Of a DNA stretch of 64,000 nt, positions 25,300-37,600 are shown piece after piece (the stretch's first letter is position 1; the number at the start of each line of letters is the position of its first letter). The position numbers and the translations under genes were made by a program. Under the pieces are notes generated by a model. It saw nothing but the letters and a program-made list of their open reading frames with translations. It was not told the origin of the DNA and did not search any database. This DNA comes from Margaritifera margaritifera. Its lineage: Eukaryota; Mollusca; Bivalvia; Unionida; Margaritiferidae. The stretch lies in the NCBI GenBank assembly GCA_029931535.1, contig JAQPZY010001560.1:2790001-2854000 (forward strand), read 5' to 3'.

Positions 25300-27160
25300 T
25301 GGCTGAAATGATATTAACTTGTAAAGATAAAATGCAATATATTTCCACCAATACATGCCATAATTGTGAAAAGGGTATTGCTGAAATAAAAGATGAAAAC
25401 TGTAAAGTACGAAATCATGATCACTTAACTGTAAACTGCAGAGGTCCTACACATCTTGAGTACAATTGTAACTATAAATATCCAAAATATACTGCACTAT
25501 TTATTCAAAATTTGTCTGGACACGATCCTTATCTGATTACCAAGGACTTAGTAAAAAGATGATCCAGATCAAGAAGAAGCAATAATTCTAATAATGATTA
25601 AACATCCATTTCATTTAGCAAGGAGTTTACAGCTGATTGATTTGCAAAAGGGGGCAAAGAAGTTTTGAAAAAAAAAGACAATACAATTTTTGGATAGTCA
25701 TCAGTTTATGGGCCAATCCCTAGAGCAACTTGCTTATAATCTAAACGATGAAAAATGTACAGAAACAATTACAAATATTGAGGGAATAATGAGGTAAAAA
25801 TATCTGACAAAAGATATTTATCCATACAAAAACATGGATGCCTTTAAAAGCGTTAATGAAACGAAATTATCAGCAATTGAGATATTATATTCAAGCCTTA
25901 ATGGATCAGACATTAGTGAATATGATTGCTAATATGTTAAAGTTGTCAGCAATATTTCAAAAAGAACTATCTTGGTGATCTTCACGACTGCTACATAAAA
26001 GAAGATACTTGAGAGTTATGTGACAGTTTTGAAGAATTCCTATCTGTTTGTATGAATAATTTGAAACTAATCCCAGAACATTGTTTTAGTGCACCTTGAC
26101 CAGCTCATGACTCTAGTTTGAAAAAAGTAAGGTAGAATTAGAATTAATCCAGATTATGATATGTTGTTATGATTGAATCAGGAATTAGAGAAATCAGCAT
26201 GATAGCGAATAGAAATGCTAAAGCAAATAATGAGTATTATGTGAGCATTGGAAGTTGCGAGGGACAAACAAAAGTAATGGACAATACGATTTATCAAGGT
26301 CATGGTCATTCATTATGCATCTAGAGACCAAGAAGTCGTATTGCTGAGACTTTTGTCAACCTGTGCCCTTTAAACTTTAAATGGACAACCAAGCAATAAA
26401 TACGAGTAATCGAAGAAGGCTTAAATTCTTGGAAAGATGATGAAAGTTTTGGTGGAAATTTAAAAGCAGATTTAGAAAGTACCAACGCATTTACACAACT
26501 ATTTGAAAAAGTATCCTTTAGCACTAGAAAAATAAAAATAAAACTAATTTCTAAAGAGTCTAAGTTATCCCTATTACAGACGAAATTGATAAATGATTAA
26601 AGGGGTATAAACAACTTCATTACCTCAATGACTTTTACATTTTGTTCTTTAAACGTATGAATAATGGAACATTTATGCAAGAGGACTACGGTCAAAATAT
26701 GTACCGACGAAAATAATGTTTCAAACTTCGGAAAGGATATTTCACTTGCAAGAATAATAATAATGAAGCTAGCTTAAAGAAAGAAACGAAGAAAAAAATA
26801 AATAAAATAAAATTAGAAGTGAACAAGCCAATTTATGGGGGCTTCGTAGTGCTATAAATATGCAAATTGCTTATGTATGACCTACTAGAACAAGATAAAC
26901 AATCAATGTAGTGATAACATTAAACTTTAATGACTGATATACATTCGCTATGTATCAAGGTTGAAAATGCCTATAATGATATGAAATACATAAAGGAGTT
27001 TTGCAACACAAATAACTGCAAAAAAGATAATATTTTTCGTGTTTCTCAGATGAATAAAAAACCCAAGAACTTTTTAAAGAGGAATTGAATTGTATTCCAA
27101 TACAAGGCTATTGTGGCCTAAGATGTAAGCTATATTATTGTCCAAACACCCAATGTCGGG
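25299..27160 (+). pseudogene. Polinton/Maverick-type protein-primed DNA polymerase B, degraded
   Basis: Plus-strand frames give, in the expected order, pieces of a Polinton polymerase: a CHNC...CKVRNHDHLT...CRGPTH...CNYKY zinc-binding segment and IQNLSGHDPYL (25350-25540), PEHCFSAP with a following LKK (26080-26125), SGIREISMIANRNAKANN (26175-26235; cf. the GIRGG...NN box), KKRANLWG-type and YNDMKYI segments (26820-26990), and a KP...ELNCIPIQGYCGLRCKLY terminus (27060-27130). In intact elements the enzyme replicates the transposon from a terminal protein. Here stops and frameshifts occur every few dozen codons, so it is a dead, ancient copy. The typical integrase, ATPase and capsid genes were not recognised next to it. 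Polintons are virus-like; only the remains are described here. Confidence 0.75.
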
Positions 27161-29839
27161 TGCCTCCTTCCATCGTGCGCCATGTGTCTCGCGCCCAAAC
27201 TGTGTCAACAACGTTATTCAACAGTGACCGGAATGAATTAAACAGTAAAATCATACAAAATGAGATTTAGACAGATAATTTCATGTAATTTTAAAAAATC
27301 ATAATGAAAATCTATATTTTCACTAATGCCTTATTTGTGTCAGACATTTTGGCCTTGAATTTTCTATTATATGCTAAAGATAGCGCCGCCGATCACATGT
27401 TTACATATTTTGAACAGGAAAACCAACTTTGGGAATTAATACAACTAGATAGCCTATGTAAATATTTGGTTTTCATCATGTGGGGTTCTTATACAACGTA
27501 AGAAAAATTTACGCTCGAAATGTATATTCACTACGGACTTTTTCGTTTCAGTATTATTTCATAATGAACATATATTCTACATCAAAAGACATTGAATCTA
27601 TTATAATAAAATGTGTATCCATTCACCAGTGTCTATTTTAAAATTTATCTCTCCCTCTGTCTCCCTGTCTGTCTGTCTCTCTCTCAGTCTATTGAGTCAT
27701 GTATTTATATGGTAAAGAACAAGCAAGCAGTAATTTAAGTGCACAAACTGCATATAGAATTAACGGATTTTTTTCTTCTTCATATTTAAATTTTATTTTT
27801 TTATTTCAAAAACATGGAGACGCTATGAACTAATAATATCCATACCTTGACCTAACTGACACATTCCGGTCATATGCCATGTGACTTGTTAGTTAGCGTC
27901 ACGAACAATGGATGCCACTTCCGGAAAAAAGCAAAATTACACACGCTCGGAAAAACGGTAATTCTGAACTAATGTACATGAATGCCAATTTTTTTTAACG
28001 ATGATTAAATGAAGTAGATATAGTTTAACACTTTCTATGGTTTTTGAATATATTCTCACAATATTATAACGAACTCGTTAAAATTCATGTTAAGTGCACG
28101 AAAAGTGGTTGTTCGAGGCTACTTTAGAACTGAAATAGATAAAACGCAAGAGTATTAAAAATCAGTAATTAAGGAGAATCTAAGATTAGACATGTATACA
28201 GGTTGTTTATTTAACCAAATTATACGCACCAAGAGATGAATTTATTTAGATCCTATAATCATGAGATATATACATTAAATAAGGCTCAGCTTTCACTGTG
28301 TGATCATTAACTCTATTTAGAGGATAGCATTAACCCTTCGCATGCTGGCTATTTTCCTAACGCCTCCTAACGCTATTTGATAACATTGGAATCAAACGAA
28401 TATTACAGTCTCATTCAAAGTTTACTTCTTTTGAATTTTAACCTCATCTCTCATAATTATAGGTACTATACTATTTTTCCCAAACAAATTTGCCATAGAG
28501 TTTTTGCCTTTTTTCTTAAAAGACTACTAGGAATCTAACATTTTCATAAAGATGTTTTATGAGAGAATTATACTACTATGAATCTAACATTTTCATAAAG
28601 ATGTTTTTTGACAGAATTACACTTTTGCACTATCAGTCAGATATATATGCCATAATATCTACCACTAAATGCCAACTTTTGTTTAGGTTTTTTGCTGTCT
28701 TGTTTGCATACTCTAAATTCAAATATTAGTTTCCTGGTATATGTTCATGTGTAATTCTGACAATTTACCTAAGTTTTCAACAGAATCTACTATAATTATA
28801 TTATCGTTTTTTAAATTACCATTTTATGTTGTAAGTCTTACTGTACATACATACTGGACAATTAATGACAATCCTTTTTTTTAAATAAGAAATGCTTTTA
28901 TATTTCGTTTCGATCACATTTAATCCAAACTTTCTTTGTCGTAGCACAATTAGCTTTTATATTTCGTTTCGATCAAATTTAATGCCAACTGTGTCGTACC
29001 ACAATTTGTATCACCACATATACTCGTAATATAAGGTGGTTTTAAGTGCATTTATTTACTTTCTATTGTTAACGCTATTAAAACAGAATATATTGTATCT
29101 GGGTTGAACTGAATATTTAACAGAGCATCAGAAACAAAATAACTATGCATGTTTATGCTTCTATGTGTTTTTTCTATTTATCTGCAGGTGTATTAATTTT
29201 TTAACATTAGCTAATGTATGTCCTGTACCATATAGTCTATTATCATATAAACTTGCTAAATCAGGCCAAAAGCAATAATGATCAATAACATGTTATGAAT
29301 ACTAATATTACTAAGATCAGAAGGAATTGTATGGTACTGTGACAAATATTCTCAAGATCATAATCTTGGTTTGCACATTGCATCACTTCAGATGCTTTGC
29401 CATTGTAATTTGAAGAACAAAAATATACAACGAACAATGACCTGTGAGTATCTGAAAATCGTAAATTGTTTACAACTAAATAATAAACATATCCTTTAAC
29501 CTTTACATCGAAATGTTGTGTGTTTTCTTGATTTGTTGTGCATGCATTATATCCAAATTCTTGTTCATTAAATGTTTATCAGTTATTACCAGATATGTTC
29601 CTTTTCATATACTGATGTTGATATTACTGTTCGTATTCTTCTTCATGTAAGTGGGCTATGCCAGTTATATTATTCAGCTTTGCTATTATTTGTATCTTCT
29701 GTGAAACCTAATTCTTGTTCAAGGTATTGTAATCCACTTAAATGATATAACATGAGAGATTTCGGTTGACTACGATGGATGAAGATTGTGCAAGAGATGA
29801 GTATGAATAGACTCCATCATTAAAATTATTGAACCATAT
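27161..29839. other. unassigned AT-rich sequence
   Basis: No supported gene. Direct duplications occur at about 28525-28615 (CTATGAATCTAACATTTTCA-type units) and at about 28890-28985 (TTTATATTTCGTTTCGATCA units). A (CT)n-like stretch lies at 27650-27686. Some of this may be interior sequence of the Polinton relic, but no second Polinton gene was recognised. Confidence 0.4.
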
Positions 29840-30970
29840 TTAGATAATAATAATCTTTCAACAGAAGGAGTCACATGTTCCACTCCTGTAAAAAAAAGCT
29901 TGATAAAATAAGAACAAATTGAACGTAAATGTAACATAGATGAAGTTCAATATAAACTAATTATATCTCATTTATACATAAAAGATAAAACATTATATTA
30001 TTTTGAAACAAACACGGAAATATTATCAATTTCTAAAAAGGGTCAACTATATAGTATGTTGTCACCTAACACAGTAGCTACATAAACAGGCGGAAGTTAT
30101 TTGCTACAGTCTTTAGGTGAAGAAAGAAAATAAAATAAATGGAAAGAACCAAGTATCAAACAAAAATCTGAAGAAAGACATGGATTAACTGTTTTTGAAT
30201 ATGGTGTGTTTGCTACATTAAATGAAGAAAGAAAGGAGCCTTTAGAGAGCATAATTTTAAAGCCTCTAGAGTCTAGTTGCAACATTTATACAAAAAGAAC
30301 CACTTGGGCCATTAGTTACAACTAGGCAACTGATAAGAGTTCTTTAGGAAATAGAAATTCAAGTAATTCACACAAATTAACAAGAAGAATAGTACAAAAT
30401 AATTAGCATTGGACAGCCTGTTCGATTATATAGTATGCAAGAAGAAAGATAATCAATTGGTGATGTAAATGCAGTGGAAGTAGTCAATTAAACTGTTAAT
30501 CAATGAAATCAGACGTTGAAATGTATAACGAACAGATAGAGGACATACAAACACATCGGTAAAGTAAAAGGTGCATCTAAGAAGCTATATTGCAAGCACT
30601 TTTGCAAAATATTGAAAGCGAAAGAGTTCAAATAGTTGGAAGTTTAACGTATTCAGAAAGTAACTTTACAGAAAATATCAATAACCTTAGTCTTAAAGTT
30701 AAGGAAAAGTTACCATTAGGTGAAAGGTAACAACAATTGTTCAAAGAAGAAGCTACTGGCATGATAGCAACAATGTCTAACCATGGGAAATTTTGTAAAA
30801 CGTTTAACAGGAGGAGGAACTGGTGGTAGCGGTAGCGATGGAGGTAGTATAAGAAGTGGAGGTAATGGAAGCGGTGGAAGTAGTGGAAGCTGTGGTGATT
30901 GATTCATGGATAAATTTAAAAGTACTGTGACAAATAATGCTAACTATTAATTTCATTTATCTAAAAAAAC
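29840..30970 (+). other. possible remnant of a second mobile-element coding region
   Basis: Plus-strand frames show long, polar, broken reading stretches with codon-like composition (for example the segment ending in RHGLTVFEYGVFATLNEERK at 30177-30236) interrupted by stops, unlike the surrounding random sequence. A short Gly/Ser-rich ORF closes the region. The position 2.7 kb beyond the polymerase and on the same strand would fit another gene of the same Polinton copy. No domain is recognised, so this is inference only. Confidence 0.25.
30783..30902 (+). CDS. short Gly/Ser-rich ORF, 39 codons
   Basis: An ATG-started frame reads MGNFVKRLTGGG and then about 25 residues of almost only Gly and Ser, with SCGD before the stop. 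It is open and uninterrupted in a region otherwise full of stops. An N-terminal MGN (a possible N-myristoylation signal) followed by a basic patch is visible. Function is unknown. It could be the surviving end of a mobile-element gene, or chance in a GGT/GGA-rich repeat. Confidence 0.25.
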   Translation: MGNFVKRLTGGGTGGSGSDGGSIRSGGNGSGGSSGSCGD

Positions 30971-32765
30971 AGTAGCGCAGCTTTGCCTGATATTATTTGT
31001 AGTATAATAAGCTGGCTGTTTAGATTAGCTGGAAAAGTTATTTCTTTACTGACTGATAGTGCTATTTTGTTAATTCGTGCATTAATCATTCTTCGCAATT
31101 GTATTGAAAGGTGTATTTCTGCTAACAAAGGAACGAAAAAAGACCAATAGAAGATAATAATGGTCCATTAACTATTCATACACATACTGATACATGCTTG
31201 TGTATTTGTTTCATGATCTGTGTCTTTATATCATGAGCGATATTAGTTGCAGTTATAGGTCCTGCAGTCTTGATTGTAGGTATTGTCGCTGTGATTATAG
31301 GTCCTACCGTTGTGACTGCAGGTACTACCTTCCTGATTACATGACTTTTATCCTTCTTATCTGCATAATTATTTCTCACGTTTTCTTGTTTTATTATGGT
31401 TACTATGCTTACTTCGTAATGTATCTTTTGATGAATTGTTGCAGACTGTTTGTAGCAAATTCTCAACCACGTCAGTATTTATAGAAGTATTTATTTTTAG
31501 ATTAACTTTATTTGATGACTGTTTAAAATTTTACTACCTATATTCATCTCCATTTCAATTGGTAACAAACATAATCTAGTCTAACATTGGAATTTGAAAT
31601 ATATTGCCTTAATCTTATTGTAATGTTTTCATCTGGGTCATAACCTGGTTTTCCCAAAATTATCGTTTAAAACATTTAATATTTATTTGCAGTGCCTTAG
31701 ACAGTAGAAACAGACTGTGTATAGGTGTTTTACTTTACACTTGAGTACCAAATATATATCTCACATACAAACTGATACTTTCATTTAGCCTAGATGTTCC
31801 TTTTTCTGTAAGTCGGTTGCTATCATGTAGAAAGAAATAAGCCCATCCTGACTTTTGATCATTCAAGTTTTGGGTAGGCTTCGCCGTTCTAAGTATTAAA
31901 TCTATTTCGTCAGCCGACATTTGTATCCAGTTTTCAATTGTTTCAGCTCCATAATTATATCTACTTTTGTAAGGATTAACACATCAGCTGGTGTAGATTC
32001 TCCGATTCTCAGATGTAAATGTTAAGTTCTTCAGGTCCATAATCAAGGAAGTATTCATTTGTCCATTAATATATCTCAAATCAAGATGGGAGGTGGGGGG
32101 GGGGGGGCATTACATTTATTACAAATTATGTTAAACTGTTTTAGATTTTTGCTGTTGTTTGTTGGATTAAAATATTGATAATCTGTTAATGATATTAAGC
32201 ATTCAGACAACAGTTTTCACACCTGAAAGTAGCTGTGAAACATATATCCAGATTTTACTAACTTGGGTATACTTTATTCTGCTAAATGCCCATAAAATAT
32301 GATGGGTTTAGGGTATTCGTATTTGATTAAAAACGGGGGATATGCGGGTGTCTGGCTAAAGTCCTCTGGTTTATATGCTACTTCCCAGGACATCGTTGAT
32401 ATTGATGGCGGAGAAATGAAAAAAAAAAAACAAAAAAAACAAACAAAAAAAACCAAAAAAACAACAAAAAAACATAAATCCCAAATGCAATGTCATCCTC
32501 AGGTTATTCAGACTTGAAGACTCGTGGGTTACAGAATCGGTCACTAGTTCGCAGGTAATTTACCCTTTCATGTGACTATTGCCTCTAATTATGTTTCAAG
32601 GGAAATATATCGACAATCTCAGGTATAAGAAATAAACTGTTCACCACAAATAAAACAGCAATTAGGTAACAGTATTTTTTCTGGGAAAAAAAAAATCATG
32701 TGAACTTTGGTGGTAACGTCATTTCAAATTATCTGCAGTATACAAATACCCTATCCTGTCGTTTC
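30971..32765. other. unassigned sequence with low-complexity patches
   Basis: Near 31230-31330 a degenerate TATAGGTCCT...GTTGTGACTGCAGGTA-type repeat gives open frames on both strands (31194-31484 plus, 31176-31466 minus). A poly(G) run lies at 32092-32107 and A-rich sequence at 32417-32471. No gene supported. Confidence 0.4.
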
Positions 32766-32940
32766 CGCTGTAGCGCAGTTGTTAGTGCGTCGAGTTTGTA
32801 ATCAAAGGGCCGCTGTTTCAATACCAGCCCAGGTCCGCCCAGGTCAATATCCTCAGTTTTTTCTTTGGAAAGACACTTAGCTCCCATTTCCGTAACATGA
32901 AATAGTCATCAATGCGTTGAGGGTGCCGATAAAAACAAGC
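32766..32940 (+). mobile_element. tRNA-derived SINE-like sequence
   Basis: TAGCGCAGTTGTTAGTGCG fits an A box (TRGCNNAGYNGG) with a closed D arm (GCGC/GTGC). About 40 bases on, TTTCAATACC resembles a degenerate B box (GGTTCGANTCC). The putative anticodon loop TTTGTAA would give a Thr (UGU) tRNA, but the anticodon stem does not pair, so this is not a working tRNA. The region after the B box (GGAAAGACACTTAGCTCCC) looks like the body of an invertebrate SINE. The 3' boundary is approximate. Confidence 0.5.
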
Positions 32941-33350
32941 CAAACAATACTTTAAAATTTCCAGAAGAAATATACGCTTTATTCGTCACAATACGGTAGC
33001 ACAACTGTGTTTAATTGAATTCAGAAAGTTTTTCGGTCGTCGTAAGCTTTAAAGCTAGCTGTACAACACATTATATAATAAAATAGCCTACAAAATAAAA
33101 AAATAAAATGAAAAAACAAACTCACAATAAAACACCTGTTCATTAAAATGTCCATAAATGCTAAATTATGCATTTCCTTTTGTGGATTAATGGAACAAAA
33201 AATGCAAATTTGATGTTTTGTGCTATGCAGCATCAGGTGTCAGCAATCACACTGAAATTGTATATGGTAATAAAAAATGTAGTATAATTTGTGAATGTGA
33301 TAATTTTAAGTTCAAATGTTAAAAAATAAAACTGTTGAAGTAATAAGTTC

Positions 33351-33391
<41 letters not shown>

Positions 33392-33400
33392 GAGAGAAAA
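33351..33400. repeat. (GA)n-(GACA)n microsatellite
   Basis: GA dinucleotides followed by about five GACA units and a further GA run. Confidence 0.95.
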
Positions 33401-33569
33401 ATGTTTTATCTGAGTATGAGTATTTTGTATACGTTCATGAAAGACGAGATAAGGATCAAGGTATATTCTTAAAAACATGAAAGTCTCATGAAACATAAGT
33501 AATTTAAAAATTATAGCAAATGCTTGCTCAGGTCTCATTGGAACGAGATCTCACTATTGTCCTTTTCTT

Positions 33570-33790
33570 TTACCAGCTACCACCAATATATTACCATAAC
33601 CACCTCTAACCATTAAAACTACCACCAGTACTATTAGTACTACGGATGCCGCTGGTGCTTATACCACTACTACCACCACTGCGACTGCTGCTGTTACTAT
33701 AATTGCTACTAAGAGAAAAAACTGTTTTAAGTTACTATAAACATACTACTACTGTTGCTACTACTACTTTTATTATTATTTGTATCTAAA
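33570..33790. repeat. ACT/ACC-rich trinucleotide-like low complexity
   Basis: Interspersed ACC, ACT and GCT triplets without stops in one frame (a Thr/Ala-rich reading) for about 150 bases, then (ACT)n-like sequence. It lies about 1 kb upstream of the mucin gene and resembles the composition of the mucin exon. No splice-site pair supports it as an exon. Confidence 0.5.
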
Positions 33791-34623
33791 ACCACAAGTA
33801 CTAGTACAATGATCAAGAATAAACCACCACATGTTTGAAGTACTACGGAAACTGAGATCTAAATAGCAGCAATTTAAGCACAAATGGATAAGGTTATTGA
33901 AACCAAAATAACCTGTTTGCATTTTCCTTTCGTACGATATGCAAACACAAACTCGAACAAAATTTATTACCCTTTGATTATAAAAATAGATATGTCAATG
34001 ACATCTCTTGAAAATTCTGATATTACGCATAACATTCTTGTCTGTTGGTATAAGTCGGTTTATTCTAGGTGTCAATGTGCCACAGTTTTGTCTGTTCGTA
34101 CAAGTCTGTATCTTTTTCTATGTGTCAATGTGTCTATGTGTTTCAGTCTCACTTTTTAAGACACAAACTTTCCGTTGAATGGAGAGCGATAAAGTTACTT
34201 TGAAATCTAGCTAAGTGTAGAGACATATCTATGCACTACCACATAATTTTGAAGTGTAGGCTTGTATTACTAAAGCTATATTATACAGCAACCCATTCAT
34301 TAACAACAAATGCGGCTCAAAAAATAACTTGTCCATAGGACTACCAACATGCAAAGGCAATTCGTTTTAGTATACGTCAGTATGAGATACATTCATATAT
34401 GACATACATGAATAACATTTCCCTCACCGATAATTAACATATAAATCTGAAATAATGGATTAGAGACAAATCTGCCATATACGTCACCTCTTAAGCAACC
34501 GCCTGTCTTATAGAATCACTTTTCAAGGTGCCCTGCAGAAAAGTATTGCAGAACAAACCTCTATGAAGCAATCATATATATTATTTGAATACATTACAAT
34601 AAATAGCCACGTTATATTGAAAT

Positions 34624-34693
34624 ATGTTTCAGGTTGAACACGCAAGAAGGCTGTGCGTAGTTTTTATTCTGACGTCACTTGTGATGAGTACAG
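34624..34693 (+). CDS. exon 1: signal peptide
   Basis: ATG opens MFQVEHARRLCVVFILTS and continues LVMSTG up to a strong donor (G|GTAAGG at 34694). The layout is a signal peptide: basic n-region (HARR), hydrophobic core LCVVFILTSLVM and small residues STG at the end. It ends in phase 1, and the next exon supplies GT to complete a Gly. This is the start of the protein because no other in-frame signal sequence precedes the mucin exon. Intron 1 runs to 35793. Confidence 0.8.
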
Positions 34694-37600
34694 GTAAGGA
34701 ATCATTGTACTATATATGCAATAATAATATTGGTACTTTAGAAAAATAATAAGGGTGAAGGCGAGTGAAATTGCTTGACATATATTTGTTACTTCTGTTT
34801 CCTATTCATTAAAACAATTCAAATTCAAGATTTGTCTCCTCTTTCACGCTTATAATTGATGAAAACATGAAGGTCTGTGCTAAGAATGAACCAACAGGAA
34901 ATTCTGTAGAATGATATATCTTGCCTAATCAAACAACTTTGTATACCCACTTTGGCAAGAAAGGTAGGTCATTACACCCATAACTTACATTTTAACATAA
35001 GTGACAAAGGTGAATGTATACATCATATTTAATGATCATACGTGCAACAGTGTCTATGTAACTGAATTTCATGCACATGGAGCATAGAAAGTACATGCTA
35101 TGTCACTTCCACAAACAAACATGTACCTTCTGAGAGTGAAGATTTCAAATGTGAACACACACACATAAAATCTCACGACTATATATAGATCACTTGATTT
35201 TGAAACTTAGGTCACAGTTGCCTACTTTTGCTGATAGTAGTACCAACGAAAGAGAACGAACCATTTAGCAATAGGCCTAATTCGATCGGATTTGTCAGGG
35301 GTCACTTTGCACGTACGGTACATTGCAGTCTGATGTATCTACGCACCTTAGATTTTCTTGCGTACTTTAAAAAAAGAAATTATGATCGCTGGATAAATAT
35401 AAGTACAATATGTTTAAAAACTCCAATTTTGCTCAAGAGTCGCCCATCAAGTTTATCTGCCAAAATTCATATTAAAACTTACCACAAATCGGCAGTTTTG
35501 TTTCGCCCCTCCCAACCAAACCTGATGTATCTGGACAGGCATTATAACATCCAAGTCGAAACTGCCAAAGATGTCCATGGAGCAGTTAGGATCAATTATT
35601 TGAACAAAATTATTTCATTGTTAGATGAATCATTTTTATTTGTAAACTGCTGTGTTTTGCAAAATTAGTTATATAACACCCAACTAACTACGCATGTAAA
35701 AAAATCAGGATCATATATACAACCATGTTTTTGTCGTATACGCTGTTCTCTTTCATCGTACTATTTCAACTACTGAATCTTTTTCTATACCAGGTTCATC
35801 AACTACTTCAAGCACTGGGTCCACTTTTGTCACAGATACATCGACTACTTCATCTATTGCTTCTACAACACCAACATATATATCGACTTCACCAACCACT
35901 ACTTCTTTAGTAACAACAGGATCATCAACAAGTTTAAGTACTGATTCTACTACAACAACCATAGCGTCAACCACTAACATAGATATATCTACCACTTCAA
36001 CCTATGGCACTACTGTCACAACAGATACATTAGCTACTTCCACAACGGACATACCAACCATTTCACCTACTAATTCTAGTTTCACAACATATACATCAAC
36101 GCCTTCAGCCGCTGGATCTACTTCTACCACAAGAACATCAGCAACTTCTACCACAGGTACATCAACTGGTTCCATAGCACCAGCAGATATATCAACTTCT
36201 TCAAACACTGCTTTCCTTACTACTAAAACAGATTCAACAACTTCTACAACAACTGGTTCTACCACCACAACTGATACATCAGCTGTTTCAACTCCTGTTT
36301 CTTCTACCATAATTGATACACCAATTACTTTCACCACAGCACCAACCACTATTACAGATATATCGACCACTTCAAGCACTGGATATACTACTGCAACAGA
36401 TCCGTCAACTACTTTAAGTACTGGTTCCTTTACCACAACTGGTTTATTAATTAATTCAACAACAGGTCCTATCACTAGCATAGATGTATCTACTTCTTCC
36501 ATCACATTTGTTACTCACACAACTGATACGTCAACTTTATCAAGCACACGTTTAACAACTCGAACAGATGCATTTACGACTTCAGCGACTGGTTCTTCTA
36601 CCACAAATGATATATCATCTACTCCAGCTTCTTATTCAACTACCACAACAGATACATCATTTCCTTCAACACGTGTTTCTTCTACCACAAATGATGCGTC
36701 GACTACCTCAAGCATTGGATATACTACCACAACCGGTGATTCCGCTCGTACTGGTTCCACTACTGCAACAGATTTATTAACTAATTCAACAACAGGGCAT
36801 ATCACAAGCACATATATATCTACAACTTCAACCACTATTTCTACTCCCACAGTTGATACAACTACAGGTCTACCGCCTTGACAGATATGTCACCTACGTC
36901 AAACACTGGTTATACTGCCACAAGTGATACATCTACTATTTCAGCAACTGGTCCTACTACCAAAAAATGTACATCAACTCCTTCAACGCCTGTTTCTTCT
37001 ACCACAGCTGAGACATCATCTGCTTCAACCACTGGGTCTACCACTTCGACATATATGTCGCCTTCTTCAAGCACTGCTTCTACCAGCACAACGGGTATTT
37101 CAACAACTTCAACTCCTGGTTCTACTACCACAACAGATACATCAACAACGTCAATACCTGTTTCGTCTACCACAATTGATACATCAACTACCTGTACCAC
37201 ATGGTCTACCACTACCACATATATATTGACTACTTCAAGCACTAGTGCTGCAACCACATCAGGTGCTACAACTACTTCAAGCAATGGATCCCCTACCACA
37301 ACAGGTTTATTAGGTACTTCTACAACGGGTTCTTTCACTAGCACTTATGTATCTTCTACTTCAATCACTATTTCTACTCCCACAATTGATGCAACAACCA
37401 CTTCTACAACAGGGTCTACAGCCGTGACAGATATGTCATCCACATCAAGCACCAATACTACTGACACAAGCGATACATCTACTATTTCAACTTCTGGTCC
37501 TACTACCACAACACATACATCAACTGCTTCAATTCCTGGTCCTACTACCACAACAGATAGATCAACTCCTTCAACACCTGTTTCGTTTACCACAGTTGAG

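Noticed and set aside
31176..31484. overlapping 96-codon ORFs on both strands
   Set aside because: They come from a degenerate low-complexity repeat. Neither strand shows a domain or splice signals.
32766..32840. functional tRNA-Thr gene
   Set aside because: A-box and D-arm features are present, but the anticodon stem does not pair and the B box is degenerate, so a tRNA-derived SINE is more likely.
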